From: Geodermatophilus sp. DSM 45219
Lineage (GTDB): Bacteria; Actinomycetota; Actinomycetes; Mycobacteriales; Geodermatophilaceae
NCBI RefSeq assembly: GCF_900104025.1
Contig: NZ_FNIQ01000004.1
Location: 186,001 to 250,000 of the forward strand
Reading direction: 5' to 3'
DNA length: 64,000 nt
In this document: piece after piece, positions 34,876 through 46,019 of the stretch
Layout: the number at the start of each line of letters is the position of its first letter
Numbering within the stretch: position 1 is the stretch's first letter
Notes under the pieces: generated by a model
Seen by the model: only the letters and a program-made list of their open reading frames with translations
Told to the model about the DNA's origin: nothing
Databases searched by the model: none
Made by a program: the position numbers and the translations under genes

Positions 34876-35156
34876 TTTGGGAGGCTGCCGGCGGCGAAGT
34901 AGGCCGCGGCGCGACGCAGAATCTCGTTCTCCATTTCTAGCCGCCGCTTCTCTCGGCGTAGCTGCACGAGCTCGTTCTGCTCGGCGCTGGTCTGCCCATC
35001 GACGACGCCGTCGTCGATGTCGGCCTGGCGCACCCAGCGGCGCACCGACTCGACCGAGATGTCGAAGTCGGCAGCGACCTCCGCCTGGCTCAGGTCACCG
35101 CGACGGGCGACCCGAACGACGTCACGCTTGAACTCCGGCGGGAACTTCTTGGGCAC
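34872..35156 (-). CDS. IS3-family transposase OrfA (HTH protein)
   Basis: 94 aa from GTG 35156, the start that gives the family-typical (V/M)PKKFPPEFKRDVV and has GGAGAGGA 7 nt upstream. A homeodomain-like helix-turn-helix (LSQAEVAADFDISVESVRRWV) is followed by a leucine-zipper-like coiled coil (EQNELVQLRREKRRLEMENEILRRA). OrfA binds the IS ends and, alone, regulates transposition. Confidence 0.9.
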   Translation of the reverse strand: MPKKFPPEFKRDVVRVARRGDLSQAEVAADFDISVESVRRWVRQADIDDGVVDGQTSAEQNELVQLRREKRRLEMENEILRRAAAYFAAGSLPK

Positions 35157-35314
35157 AGCGACATCCTCTCCGCGAGACAAGGTCCCGCAGAACGAGTGTC
35201 AACTGAAGTCGCAGCAGTCCCTGACCAGAGGCGGAAAATAGGGGTCATGACGGGTCAGATCGGACCTTCCAAACCTTTCCGGTTCCCCTACCAGCCGGTC
35301 TGTCCTGCGGTTTT

Positions 35315-35361
35315 ACGTGGAGCGGGTGACCGGGATCGAACCGGCATGGCCAGCTTGGAAG
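35315..35361. repeat. att-type direct repeat: 3' half of tRNA-Gly
   Basis: 47 bp identical, base for base, to 51993-52039, which covers the T-arm, variable loop and part of the anticodon arm of the complete tRNA-Gly. After 35361 the match stops abruptly. This is the footprint left when a tyrosine integrase inserts an element at the 3' end of a tRNA gene. It marks the junction between the ICE with its defence island on the left and the catabolic island on the right. Confidence 0.85.
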
Positions 35362-36018
35362 CTTGTGCGAAGCCTCAGGCGCTTCGGGACATCGAGGGTG
35401 GTGCAAGTGCCTAAGGCTCAGGCGGCCATTGGGTGATGGTGGCAGCGGCTACCGATGGTTGCCTGGGCCCGCACGGCGCACCGGCCCTCGTCAGGCCGCC
35501 ACTGTCCCCAAACCGGGCCCGCGACTCGGGCAGCTGGGGCATCTGTCCAACGACTGGACGGGAGAAGGGCAGCACGACGGCGTCGTAGGCAGGGCTCGGC
35601 GCCACCGCGAGGAGAACCGTGGTGGTGCCGCTCGGCTCCACGGGCAGGCGGTGGACGGCGAGCTGGCGCAGGGTCGCCGCGACGTTGAGGCCGGCGGTGA
35701 AGGCAGCGAGCGCGGTGGCGGCGTGGCTGGCGCGCATGGCTGTCTCATCGGCAGTCCGGCGGTCGGCCGGAACCTTCTCCGCTGACCGGCGGGCGAAGGT
35801 CGACCTCGGCGCAGGAGCGCCCTATCTGGCCACCGTGGATGCCTTAGGCGCTCTACTGAGACTTGCTAACCATCCGGACTCTTGGTTGCAGTTCTAGTTG
35901 CAATTGGCCCAGATCGATCTTGGTCCGCCGTCGTTCGCCGTCGTCCGGCAGAGCGACGAAGCCCCTGCTCAGCAGGCCATTTCGGACAGTTGCGAACTTC
36001 AGCGAACGCCGTCAGGTC
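35362..36018. other. Gene-poor stretch beside the att repeat
   Basis: About 650 bp with no convincing gene. A minus-strand frame (35411-35737, 108 aa) is possible but has atypical composition and no recognisable motif. Toward the right it contains a TTGCAGTT...TTGCAATT repeat (about 35885-35908). A similar TTGCAGTT pair precedes the second tmRNA fragment (about 49095-49113), as expected for integrase arm-binding DNA. Confidence 0.4.
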
Positions 36019-36063
36019 GGCCTGGCAGTGGGGGTCAGGGGTTCGAGTCCCCTCAGCTCCACC
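36019..36063 (+). repeat. tmRNA (ssrA) 3'-end fragment, copy 1
   Basis: The last bases form a T-arm (AGGGG TTCGAGT CCCCT) followed directly by CAGCTCC-ACC, the 3' acceptor strand universal to tmRNA. No 5' part of ssrA is present. The final 25 bp are identical to copy 2 at 49235-49259. This is an att-type remnant of integration into ssrA. Confidence 0.7.
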
Positions 36064-36103
36064 GGGGTGCTGGCGAAAAGCCAGCCCCCTAGTTGGCGAA
36101 AAG

Positions 36104-36136
36104 GCCGGGGCCACCGCACACAGCGGTGGCCCCGGC
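36104..36136 (+). terminator. Strong 14-bp hairpin after the tmRNA fragment
   Basis: A perfect 14-bp stem (36104-36117 with 36123-36136) around the loop ACACA. A smaller hairpin GCTGGC-gaaaa-GCCAGC lies just before it (36069-36085). It probably derives from the transcription terminator that follows an ssrA gene. Confidence 0.6.
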
Positions 36137-36147
36137 TTCGTCGTCTG

Positions 36148-36556
36148 CGGGTGCTGTCCCGCAACCACCAGAGCCTGGCCGACGGCGGGCTGGTCACGAG
36201 CAAGGTGCTGGTGCGGGCCTGCTTCGCCGAGAACGCCCCGGGCGCCTGGGGTGACCTCGCGCTGGAACCCGAGTCCGGGGAGATCGTCGTCGTGAAGCTG
36301 TACGCCTCGGCGTTCTTCGGGACGTCGCTGGCCACGACGCTGCACGCCGCGGGCGTGGACACCCTGATGATCGCCGGCGTCTCGACGTCGGGCTGCGTGC
36401 GGGCCACCGCGATGGACGCGCTCAAGTCCGGTTTCCACCCGCATGTCGTGCGGCAGGCCTGCGCGGACCGGACACCGCGCTGGACGACAACAACCTCGCC
36501 GACCTCGACGCCAAGTACGCCGACGTCATCGACCTGGCGGAGCGCTCACGCACCTC
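36148..36556 (+). pseudogene. Isochorismatase-family hydrolase remnant
   Basis: A readable frame shows the second half of an isochorismatase/N-carbamoylsarcosine amidase-like protein: VVVKLYASAFFGTSLATTLHAAGV (catalytic Lys) and GVSTSGCVRATAMDA (nucleophile Cys). The N-terminal third with the catalytic Asp is missing, cut off at the tmRNA fragment. A one-base deletion near 36470 shifts the ending (ALDDNNLADLDAKYADVIDLAE) into another frame. It is therefore truncated and frameshifted, not functional. It is convergent with the catabolic operon. Confidence 0.75.
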
Positions 36557-36612
36557 TGACCATCAGCGGTCCGCGGGGAGCATGTCGTCGAGCGCAGCGC
36601 AGCCGACCCGCG

Positions 36613-37374
36613 TCATAGGACGTGTCGGCGCAGCGCCTCGTTGACGACCCCGGGAGCGGTCGCGTTCGGCAAGTGTGCGGCGCCGGGGACGACGGCGAAC
36701 TGCGCCTCCGGGATGCCATCTGCGATGAACCGCACCATCTCCGGCGTCGTCGCCGGGTCTTCGGCGCCGGCGATCGTCAGGGTGGACGCGGTGATCTCGC
36801 CGAGCCTGTCGCGCACGTCGAACGCGCCGATCGCCTCGCAGCAGGCCGCGTACCCCTCCGGCGGGGTGGCGCGCAGCATGTCGAGCAGCCGCTTCGCCTC
36901 TCCTGGGGAGCGCTCCGCCCACTCGGCCGTGAACCAGGTGCCGGTGCGGGAGGACTCCAGGAACCCGGTGCCCTCCTCGCGCACCTGCTGCGCCCGCACC
37001 GCCCACGAGGGCGGGTCGGCGAACTGCGCGGCCGACGCGATGATCGCCAGCTTCTCCAGCCGCTCGGGCACGGTGAGCGCCAGCTGCTGGCCGATCGCCC
37101 CGCCGATGGAGACCCCCGCGTAGGAGAAGCGCTCGACACCGAGCCGGTCGAGCAGCGCGAGCACGTCGGCGGCCAGGTCGGCCATCGTGCAGGGGCCCGG
37201 TACGACCTCCGACGCCCCGTGGCCGCGCAGGTCGTACCGGACGATCCGCAGCCGGTCGGCGAACGCCGCGACCTGCGCGTCGAAGAGGCCGGTGTCGGTG
37301 CCCAGCGACGGGCCGAGCACGAGCACCGGGGCGTCGGCGGGGCCGTCCACGACGGCGTGCAGGCGGGCGGTCAT
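36613..37374 (-). CDS. pcaD: 3-oxoadipate enol-lactonase (alpha/beta hydrolase)
   Basis: 253 aa, last gene of the catabolic operon. Alpha/beta hydrolase fold with the nucleophile elbow GVSIGG (Ser89), an acid in AGAEDPATTP and His in GAAHLPNATAP. The N-terminus (LVLGPSLGTDTGLFDAQ...RIVRYDLRGHGAS) is characteristic of PcaD/CatD enol-lactonases, which convert 3-oxoadipate enol-lactone to 3-oxoadipate. It overlaps the upstream NTF2-like gene by 4 bp. Together with catA, catB and catC it completes the ortho-cleavage route to 3-oxoadipate; the later transferase and thiolase are not in the window. Confidence 0.85.
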   Translation of the reverse strand: MTARLHAVVDGPADAPVLVLGPSLGTDTGLFDAQVAAFADRLRIVRYDLRGHGASEVVPGPCTMADLAADVLALLDRLGVERFSYAGVSIGGAIGQQLALTVPERLEKLAIIASAAQFADPPSWAVRAQQVREEGTGFLESSRTGTWFTAEWAERSPGEAKRLLDMLRATPPEGYAACCEAIGAFDVRDRLGEITASTLTIAGAEDPATTPEMVRFIADGIPEAQFAVVPGAAHLPNATAPGVVNEALRRHVL

Positions 37375-37850
37375 GTGTCCTCCAGGGTGGCGGCGCGGGC
37401 GGACTCGAGCGTGAACGTGTGCCGGTCCCAGCCGTCGGCCAGGGGCACCCAGTAGGAGAAGCGCACCCGCTTCTCCCGGTAGCGCCAGCCGGCCTCGGTG
37501 CGCACCAGCTCGTCGGTGTAGCGGCCGGCGGCCACGTGCGGGACGCCGTCGACGACGCACGGCTGCCACAGCAGCGAGGTCACCGAGGCGCGGTCGCCGT
37601 CCACCTCGATCTCCAGGTTGGACACGTGGTGCCAGAACGCGGTCAGGCCGCCGTCGGCCAGGCCGGCGAAGAAGGCCAGCAGGTCGGCCCGGCCCTCGAC
37701 CCGGCTCAGGCCGTCGAAGATGCCCTCCGGCGTGAACAGCCCCACCAGCCCCGGCCATTCGCCGTCGTCGAGCAGCCGGCAGTAGCGGGCGTCGAGCGAC
37801 CGGATCGCCTCGACGTCCTCCAGCCGCCGCAGCCGCTCCTCGATCGTCAC
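37371..37850 (-). CDS. NTF2/SnoaL-like protein
   Basis: 159 aa, a cone-shaped NTF2-like fold: N-terminal helices (RRLEDVEAIRSLDARYCRLLDDGEWPGLVGLFTPEGIFDG), then strands (FWHHVSNLEIEVDGDRASVTSLLWQPCVV, YTDELVRTEAGWRYREKRVRFSYW). The Y-C-x3-D and HH positions resemble aromatic-compound-associated SnoaL-like lyases and isomerases and the small subunits of ring-hydroxylating dioxygenases. No large subunit is nearby, so it probably acts alone. Translationally coupled on both sides (ATGA overlaps). Its exact step in the pathway is unknown. Confidence 0.65.
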   Translation of the reverse strand: MTIEERLRRLEDVEAIRSLDARYCRLLDDGEWPGLVGLFTPEGIFDGLSRVEGRADLLAFFAGLADGGLTAFWHHVSNLEIEVDGDRASVTSLLWQPCVVDGVPHVAAGRYTDELVRTEAGWRYREKRVRFSYWVPLADGWDRHTFTLESARAATLEDT

Positions 37851-38647
37851 CGGGCACCCTCCGGCAGGAAGTCCAAGGAGACGACACCGTCGCCCGCCGG
37901 GCCGCCGGCCAGGCGGATCGCGCCGCCAGCCCCGACCACGACCTCCACGCAGACCCGCGCGTCGAGTCTGGTGATCGCGACGGGGTAGCGGCCCGGTGCC
38001 GGCACCGCCGTCCCCGGCGGGACCGCCAGCACGCCGCCGGCCAGCCGGCCCTCGACGCGGTGCGGCCGGCCCAGCACCCGCGCCGCGCCGGCGACGTCAC
38101 CGGTGGCCAGACATGTGCGGACCTGTGTCGACGAGCACCGCACGCCCTCGGGGGAGAGCAGGTCGACGCCGTCGGCGGTGAAGCCGTGCCGCTGACCGAG
38201 CTCGGCGAGGGTGGCGACGTCCCCGGCCCCGCGGGCGCCGAACCGGAAATCGCTGCCGACGATGACGGCGTGGGCATCCAGCGCGTCGACCAGCACCCGC
38301 CGGACGAAGTCGTCGGGACACGTGCCGGCGAGCTCGGCGGTGAACGGCAGCACGAGCACCGCATCCACCCCGAGCTCCCCGGCCAGCTCCGCCCGCCGGC
38401 CCGGTGTCGACAGCGCGGCGGTGTCGCGCGGTGGGCCGACCACGCGGGCCGGGTGCGGGTCGAACGTGACCAGTACCGTCGGCAGGCCCCGCCCCAGACC
38501 CACGGCGACCGCTCGCTCGATGACCCGTACGTGCCCGCGGTGGACGCCGTCGAAGACGCCGATCGTCACCGCGCACGGGCCGAAGCCGGCCGGGACGTCG
38601 TCCAGCCCGTGCCAGAGCCGGGCGCCGGTCACGGTCGCCACGGTCAT
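37847..38647 (-). CDS. RibF-like FAD synthetase (FMN adenylyltransferase), riboflavin-kinase part degenerate
   Basis: 266 aa. The nucleotidyltransferase domain is complete: VTIGVFDGVHRGHV (GxFDGxHxGH), VLVTFDPHP, VIVGSDFRFGARGAGD and the closing RCSSTQVRTCL. The C-terminal riboflavin-kinase domain lacks its usual GFPTAN motif and is shorter than in typical RibF (about 310 aa). The protein probably makes FAD from FMN but may not phosphorylate riboflavin. The host should have its own RibF elsewhere, so this copy likely boosts FAD for the flavoproteins of the operon (reductase GcoB, flavin reductase). Overlaps catC by 4 bp. Confidence 0.75.
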   Translation of the reverse strand: MTVATVTGARLWHGLDDVPAGFGPCAVTIGVFDGVHRGHVRVIERAVAVGLGRGLPTVLVTFDPHPARVVGPPRDTAALSTPGRRAELAGELGVDAVLVLPFTAELAGTCPDDFVRRVLVDALDAHAVIVGSDFRFGARGAGDVATLAELGQRHGFTADGVDLLSPEGVRCSSTQVRTCLATGDVAGAARVLGRPHRVEGRLAGGVLAVPPGTAVPAPGRYPVAITRLDARVCVEVVVGAGGAIRLAGGPAGDGVVSLDFLPEGAR

Positions 38648-38931
38648 GGATTGGCGGAGAGGGCCGAGGGGTGCTCCGTCAGCGGGGTGACCGCGACGGT
38701 CATGAACGGGAACAGCGGCAGGTTCCACAGGATCTCGTGCAGCTCGTCGGAGCTCTCCACGTCGAAGATGCTCACGTTGCTGTACTGGCCGACCACCCGC
38801 CACAGGTGCACCCAGGTGCCCGTGCGCTGCAGCTCGAGCGCGCGGGCCTTCTCGTTCGCCAGCAGCGTCGCCCGTTCCTCGGGATCGAGGTCGCGGGGCA
38901 CGGCAACGTCCATGCGGACGTGGAACAGCAT
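38644..38931 (-). CDS. catC: Muconolactone delta-isomerase
   Basis: 95 aa, the family's normal size, starting MLFHVRMDVAVPRDLD as is typical of CatC. The ferredoxin-like fold is visible, with the conserved EKARALELQRTGTWVHLWRVVGQYSNVSIFDV and LPLFPFMTVAVTPLTEHPS ending. It isomerises muconolactone to 3-oxoadipate enol-lactone, the substrate of the downstream lactonase. It follows catB with an 18-bp gap. Confidence 0.92.
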   Translation of the reverse strand: MLFHVRMDVAVPRDLDPEERATLLANEKARALELQRTGTWVHLWRVVGQYSNVSIFDVESSDELHEILWNLPLFPFMTVAVTPLTEHPSALSANP

Positions 38932-38949
38932 GATCAGGTCCTCCTGGAT

Positions 38950-40071
38950 TCAGCGGCGGGTGAAGCGGGCGACGGCGGCCGGGTCGAGCTCGACCCCGAG
39001 ACCTGGGCCCTCGGGCAGGTGCAGCGCGCCGTCGGCGTAGCGCAGGGGCTCGGTGAGCAGCTCCTCGCGCATGAGCAGCGGGCCGAACAGCTCGCTGCCA
39101 AAGCTGACCGCCGGGGTCGAGCAGGCCAGATGGAGGGACGCGACCGTGCCGATCGGCCCCTCGATCGCGGTGCCGCCGTGGCAGGGGATGCCCGCAGCCG
39201 CGGCGACGTCGGCGATCTGGCGGGTGTAGCGGAGGCCACCGGACTTGGTCGTCTTGAGCGAGAAGACGTCGGCGGCGCGCAACCTGACCAGCCGCAGTGC
39301 GTCCGACGGTGTCCGGAGGCTCTCGTCGGCCATGACCGGGATCGGCAGCGCCGCGTTGATCTCAGCCAGCCACTCGACCTCGGCGCCCGGCACCGGCTGC
39401 TCGATGAGATCGACCCCCGCCTCAGCCAGGCGGGGCAGCCAGCGGAGCGAGGTGATGAGGTCCCAGCGGGCGTTGATGTCTACCCGGATGCTCGCGTTGC
39501 ACGACAGCTTCTCGGCCACCTCGACGATCCGCGCGACGTCGTCCGCGGGATCCTGGGCACCCATCTTGAGCTTGAAGCTGGAGTGCAACCCGGCGTCCAG
39601 CTTGGCCTGCGCCTCCTCGACGACCTCGGACGCCGACTCGGTGCCCAGCGCCCACGTCACCGGGATCGAGGTGCGGGCGAGACCGCCGAGCAGCGTGTGC
39701 ACCGGCACGCCGAGGCTGCGGGCCCACGCGTCGTGCAGGGCCACCTCGACGGCGGCCTTCGCGTAGAGGTTGGCGGCGACGACGTCGTTGATCGCCTGCT
39801 GGATGCCGGCGATGTCGTCGACGCGGCGGCCGATCAGGAGCGGCGCGATGTACCGCTCGATGATCAGCTGCATCGTCTCGACCGACTCGCCGCCCCACCA
39901 CGGCCCGCCGGGGACGACGCCTTCCCCGATGCCCGAGACGCCGCCGCGGGTCGTGAGGGTGACCAGCAGCAGCGGCTGGGCGTCCATGCCGGTGCGCGCG
40001 AACCGGTGTGGTCGCCGCAGGGGGACGTCGAGGATCGCGGTGCTGACTCGTTCGATGTGCAGGTCGTTCAC
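38950..40071 (-). CDS. catB: Muconate cycloisomerase
   Basis: 373 aa from GTG 40071, with GGAGGG about 8 nt upstream. Enolase-superfamily enzyme: the KxK base pair in FKLKMG (K167, K169), metal ligands in RVDINARWD (D198), LIEQPV and MADES, and the second-side Lys in SLKTTKSGG. It lactonises cis,cis-muconate (the CatA product) to muconolactone. Placed between the EthD-like gene and catC in the same operon. Confidence 0.9.
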   Translation of the reverse strand: MNDLHIERVSTAILDVPLRRPHRFARTGMDAQPLLLVTLTTRGGVSGIGEGVVPGGPWWGGESVETMQLIIERYIAPLLIGRRVDDIAGIQQAINDVVAANLYAKAAVEVALHDAWARSLGVPVHTLLGGLARTSIPVTWALGTESASEVVEEAQAKLDAGLHSSFKLKMGAQDPADDVARIVEVAEKLSCNASIRVDINARWDLITSLRWLPRLAEAGVDLIEQPVPGAEVEWLAEINAALPIPVMADESLRTPSDALRLVRLRAADVFSLKTTKSGGLRYTRQIADVAAAAGIPCHGGTAIEGPIGTVASLHLACSTPAVSFGSELFGPLLMREELLTEPLRYADGALHLPEGPGLGVELDPAAVARFTRR

Positions 40072-40099
40072 GGGGCAGCCCTCCGAGCAGGAGCGGGCA

Positions 40100-40405
40100 T
40101 CAGGACGTGCGGGCCGGGAAGTGCAGGATCTCCAGGCCACCCGTCGCGAAGTTCGGGATGTCGGCCTGGGCCGCGGCGCCCTCCGGTGAGGCCAGGGCGG
40201 CGCCCATGTCCTCGGCCGAGTCGAAGTCGGCCTCGAAGACGGCGGTGAACGAGGGTTCGCCCTCGGCCGCGGCGACGTCGAGGCTGTAGCGCGCGGCCCG
40301 CACGCCGGGCAGCTTCTGCGCCAGCGGCAGGTGGACCTGCTCGTAGTACCGGTTGAACGCCTCGCGGTCGGCCGGGGGGCGGTACAGGACCATCAGGGTG
40401 TGCAT
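40100..40405 (-). CDS. EthD-domain protein
   Basis: 101 aa, dimeric alpha-beta-barrel (ferredoxin-like) type: MHTLMVLYRPPADREAFNRYYEQVHLPLAQKLPG with the conserved YYEQVHLPLA, then VFEADFDSAEDMGAALASPEG. EthD proteins accompany cytochrome P450 degradation systems (as with ether-degrading EthB) but their exact action is unresolved. It lies directly after the reductase gene gcoB, which fits that association. Confidence 0.8.
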   Translation of the reverse strand: MHTLMVLYRPPADREAFNRYYEQVHLPLAQKLPGVRAARYSLDVAAAEGEPSFTAVFEADFDSAEDMGAALASPEGAAAQADIPNFATGGLEILHFPARTS

Positions 40406-40431
40406 CGGGGGAGCGCCTCTCGTTCGGGAGT

Positions 40432-41481
40432 TCAGCTGGCGGTGGCGAGGGGGGCACCGGCGGCCGCGAGGTCGGCGGCGTCGGTGAACTCCTCCTTGAA
40501 GACCAGTCGGGGGGCCATCCGGCGGCGCTTGAGCACCTTGCCGGCGGCCTCGACCATGGCGGGGGGCCCGCACAGGTAGGCCGACATGCCCTTGCAGCTC
40601 TCGAAGTCCTCCAGGACGACGTCGGTGACCATGCCGGTCGCGCCGTCCCACTGCTGTTCGGACAGGCACGGCCGGTAGTGGAAGTTCGGGTGCTCGGCCT
40701 CGAGCGCCCGGAACAGGTCGCCGTCGTAGAGATCGGCCTCGGTGCGCCCGCCGTGGTAGAGGTACAGCTCGGGCACCAGCCTCTCGGCCAGCGCGTGCAG
40801 CACCATCGACTTCATCGGGGCCAGGCCGGTGCCACCGGCGATCAGGATCGCCGGCTCCTCCTGGGGCCGGGAGATCCCGAAGACGCCCAGCGGGCCGCGG
40901 ACGTCGACGGTGTCACCGATGGCCAGCGAGGCGAAGACCCACCCGTCGGTGGCGATGCCGCCGGGGGTCCGCCGGACGTGGAACTCCAGCCGGTGGGTCT
41001 CCGAGGGAGGGTTCGCCATCGAGTACTGGCGCCACACGCCTGAGCCCGGAACCTCGAGCTCGGCGTACTGACCCGCGTTGAACGGCATGGCCTCGGTCAG
41101 CTCGATCACGACCCGGCGGGTGTCGCGGGCGATGTCCTCCAGGACGACGACGCTGCCGGTGAGGTCGCGGAGCGGGTGCCGGACGACGCCGTCGTCGCTC
41201 ACCTCGGCCAGCGGCTCAACCAGCAGGTCCGACCGCGGCGTCGCCTGGCACGCCAGGGTGATCCCCTGCTCCCGCTCCTCCGGGGTGAGGGTGAACGCCG
41301 GCGCGTTCCCGTGGTCGACCTCCCCGTCGAGCACCCGGAGCTTGCAGCTGCCGCAGGTGCCCTGCGTGCAGCCGTGCGGCAGCCAGACGTTGTCACGGAG
41401 GTAGGCGTCCAGGAGGGACTGGTCGCCGCGGCAGCTGGTGACCTTGCCCAGCGTCTGCAGGCGGACGGTGTGCCCAGTCAT
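40432..41481 (-). CDS. gcoB: Guaiacol O-demethylase reductase (2Fe-2S / FAD / NADH)
   Basis: 349 aa with three domains in order. First a plant-type [2Fe-2S] ferredoxin (C-x4-C-x2-C in GCTQGTCGSCKLRV, last Cys in ITLACQA). Next an FAD-binding domain (WRQYSMANPP) and an NAD-binding domain (LIAGGTGLAPMKSMV, AYLCGPPAMVEAA). This single-chain design is that of GcoB, which feeds electrons from NADH to the P450 GcoA; benzoate-dioxygenase reductases have the same layout. It starts 7 bp after gcoA, so pairing with the P450 is near certain. Confidence 0.88.
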   Translation of the reverse strand: MTGHTVRLQTLGKVTSCRGDQSLLDAYLRDNVWLPHGCTQGTCGSCKLRVLDGEVDHGNAPAFTLTPEEREQGITLACQATPRSDLLVEPLAEVSDDGVVRHPLRDLTGSVVVLEDIARDTRRVVIELTEAMPFNAGQYAELEVPGSGVWRQYSMANPPSETHRLEFHVRRTPGGIATDGWVFASLAIGDTVDVRGPLGVFGISRPQEEPAILIAGGTGLAPMKSMVLHALAERLVPELYLYHGGRTEADLYDGDLFRALEAEHPNFHYRPCLSEQQWDGATGMVTDVVLEDFESCKGMSAYLCGPPAMVEAAGKVLKRRRMAPRLVFKEEFTDAADLAAAGAPLATAS

Positions 41482-41487
41482 GTCAGC

Positions 41488-42711
41488 TCAGACCTCCCAG
41501 TTCGCGTGCAGCTCGACCGGCCCGCGGAAGCCCCAGCCCCAGAAGTCGATCTCCTTGGTCTCGTCCCGCTCGAGGTTGGGGATGCTCTCGAAGAGCTCCT
41601 CGAGCCCGATCCGGCACACCTCGCTGGCGAAGTAGATGCCCGCACAGCCGTGCTTGCCGGCGCCGAAGGCCATGTGCGGGACGGGCGCGCGGTCGAGGTC
41701 GTAGTCCGACGGCGCGTCGTAGGCGTTCGCGTCGTGGTTGGCCGAGCCGTAGGACAGCATCACGACCGAGCCGGCCGGCAGGAAGGTGCCGGCGACAGTG
41801 GTGTCGACCTTGTTGACCCGGGCGACGGCCGACCAGATGGGCGAGGTCCAGCGCAGGCTCTCGGTGATGGCCCGGCGGATCAGCTTGGGGTCGTCGACGA
41901 CCCGCTCGAACTGGTCGGGTCGGGTCCAGAGGCCGGCGATGGTCGAGGCCATCGCGTGCCCCGGCTCCTGCATGGCGCCGAGCAGGAAGACGAACACGGT
42001 CGGGTAGATCTTCTCCCGGTCCCGTGTCTGGCCCTCGGGCATGCCGTCGTGCAGCCAGTGGGACAGGGCGCTGTCGTCCGGCTCGACGGTCCACTTGTCC
42101 AGCAGCGGGTCGAGCACCGCCCGGATCTCGGCGCGCGCCTCGTCACCGGGGATGAAGCCGTCCGGGTTGGCGAACTCGCCGTTCTCGTCCACCGCCGCGT
42201 TGGTGAACGAGACGTTCAGCTTGTGGAACCACTCCCGCAGCTTGTCCGAGCTGACCGACTGCAGGCCCATGAGGTCACCCAGGGCGCGGACGCTCACCGG
42301 CTCGCAGAACTGGGCCACCAGGTCGGCGTGCCCGTCGTTCTCGAAGGCCTCCACGTACCGCTTGGCGATGGGGCGGACGAGCCTGTCGACGTACCGGTCG
42401 ACCTCGCTGGGCTGCAGCGCCGGGTCGACCATCCCGCGGAGCTCGTCGTGCTCGGGGCCGTTGACGTTGAGCACCGCGGGGTGTCCGAAGGTGCGGCCGC
42501 CGGCCGGGCTGATCACGCCGTCCCAGATGTCGCTCTGCGACCCGATCTCCTGGCAGGCCGCCCTCGTCGAGGCGATGTGGAGGCCGAGCGCGGGGACGAA
42601 GGCCACCGGGGCCTCCTTGCGCAGCCGCTCGTAGAACGGGTACGGGTCCTTCTCGAGCTCGGCCATGGTGATCTCGGCGATCCAGGCGGGCGTCTCGGTC
42701 ACTGCGGTCAC
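41488..42711 (-). CDS. gcoA: Cytochrome P450 CYP255A-type, guaiacol/alkoxyphenol O-demethylase
   Basis: 407 aa, the same length as characterised GcoA. Heme-binding loop [10 protein letters not shown] with Cys356. The I-helix has [12 protein letters not shown] in place of the common AGxxT, as in GcoA. The three phenylalanines that cradle guaiacol in GcoA (F75 in GGRTFGHP, F169 in NVSFTNAA, F395 in WGWGFRGP) occur at the same numbers here. It should demethylate guaiacol to catechol plus formaldehyde; related CYP255A enzymes take alkyl-guaiacols or anisoles, so the exact substrate is open. Next to its reductase and two steps from catA. Confidence 0.9.
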   Translation of the reverse strand: MTAVTETPAWIAEITMAELEKDPYPFYERLRKEAPVAFVPALGLHIASTRAACQEIGSQSDIWDGVISPAGGRTFGHPAVLNVNGPEHDELRGMVDPALQPSEVDRYVDRLVRPIAKRYVEAFENDGHADLVAQFCEPVSVRALGDLMGLQSVSSDKLREWFHKLNVSFTNAAVDENGEFANPDGFIPGDEARAEIRAVLDPLLDKWTVEPDDSALSHWLHDGMPEGQTRDREKIYPTVFVFLLGAMQEPGHAMASTIAGLWTRPDQFERVVDDPKLIRRAITESLRWTSPIWSAVARVNKVDTTVAGTFLPAGSVVMLSYGSANHDANAYDAPSDYDLDRAPVPHMAFGAGKHGCAGIYFASEVCRIGLEELFESIPNLERDETKEIDFWGWGFRGPVELHANWEV

Positions 42712-42834
42712 GCGGGGGTTCCTCCTCGTACGTCGGCGTCGGTGCCGATGGGGTGGGGGTGGTGGGCCGTCGGCCCCGTGCAGGGCTGCGGCCTCCGGTC
42801 GCTGGGTGACCGGAGGCCGCAGCAGAACGGTCGG

Positions 42835-45405
<2,571 letters not shown>

Positions 45406-45978
45406 TCAGGAGGCGGCGCGGTGCTCGTGGGAGTGCAGCGGGGTGAAGGTGGTCGAGGCGTCGAACCACCCCAGCTCCGGGCAGTCCATGGACCCGGCCC
45501 AGTGGATGCCGGTCGCCGGGGCGGCCAGCTCGCGGAAGCGGCCGCTGAAGAAGACGAGGGGCTCCTCGTCGGCGACCTGGAGGTCGGCGACCTCGCCGAT
45601 GACGATCAGGTGGTCGCCACCGTCATAGGTGCGCCAGGGCCGGCACGAGATGGTCGCCGCATTGCCCACGAGAACGGGGGCGGTCGGACCCTCGGCCCAT
45701 TCCGGCTCCGGGGACTGCGGCCGGCCCGCGAAGTGCCACGCCGTGTCCAGCTGCGCCGAGGACAGGACGTTGACCGCGAACGGCGCGTCCTCCAGGTAGC
45801 CGCAGGCCTTCGACTGCCGGGTGAGCGTCACCTGGCACAGGGCCGGTTCGAGGGAGACGGCGGTGAACGCGTTGACGGTGGCCCCGTGGGGGAGGCCGTC
45901 GTCCTTGGCACAGGTGACCACGGTGACGCCGGTGGCGAAGCGGCCGAAGGCGTTGCGGATCGTTCGTGGGTCGAGCAT
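45406..45978 (-). CDS. Flavin reductase, partner of the hydroxylase (HpaC/PheA2 family)
   Basis: 190 aa, flavin-reductase-like domain: [45 protein letters not shown] (FMN/FAD-binding) and [28 protein letters not shown]. It supplies reduced flavin to the oxygenase encoded 61 bp downstream. First gene of the catabolic operon; its start faces the IclR gene across about 145 bp, so the operon promoter lies there. Confidence 0.85.
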   Translation of the reverse strand: MLDPRTIRNAFGRFATGVTVVTCAKDDGLPHGATVNAFTAVSLEPALCQVTLTRQSKACGYLEDAPFAVNVLSSAQLDTAWHFAGRPQSPEPEWAEGPTAPVLVGNAATISCRPWRTYDGGDHLIVIGEVADLQVADEEPLVFFSGRFRELAAPATGIHWAGSMDCPELGWFDASTTFTPLHSHEHRAAS

Positions 45979-46019
45979 CGGGGGATCTCCTCGTCGAGGT
46001 CGCCGGCCGTGCCTGCAGG

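Larger units (their letters stand above)
33957..35222 (-). mobile_element. IS3-family insertion sequence
   Basis: About 1.27 kb with two overlapping transposase frames. Imperfect terminal inverted repeats of about 26 bp can be aligned: left AGGGACTGCTGC... (33957-33982) and right ...GCAGCAGTCCCT (35197-35222), with about four mismatches. No target-site duplication is obvious, so the flanks may have been rearranged. It lies between the Gabija genes and the tRNA-Gly-derived repeat at 35315. Both frames look intact, so the element may be active. Confidence 0.8.

Noticed and set aside
35411-35737. 108-aa minus-strand frame between the att repeat and the tmRNA fragment
   Set aside because: No motif, unusual composition and no ribosome-binding site. 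Kept only as a low-confidence possibility within the gene-poor stretch.
36019-36063. Complete tmRNA or tRNA gene at the T-arm-like sequence
   Set aside because: Only the T-arm and 3' acceptor strand are present. No 5' partner strand or anticodon arm lies upstream, so it is a remnant.
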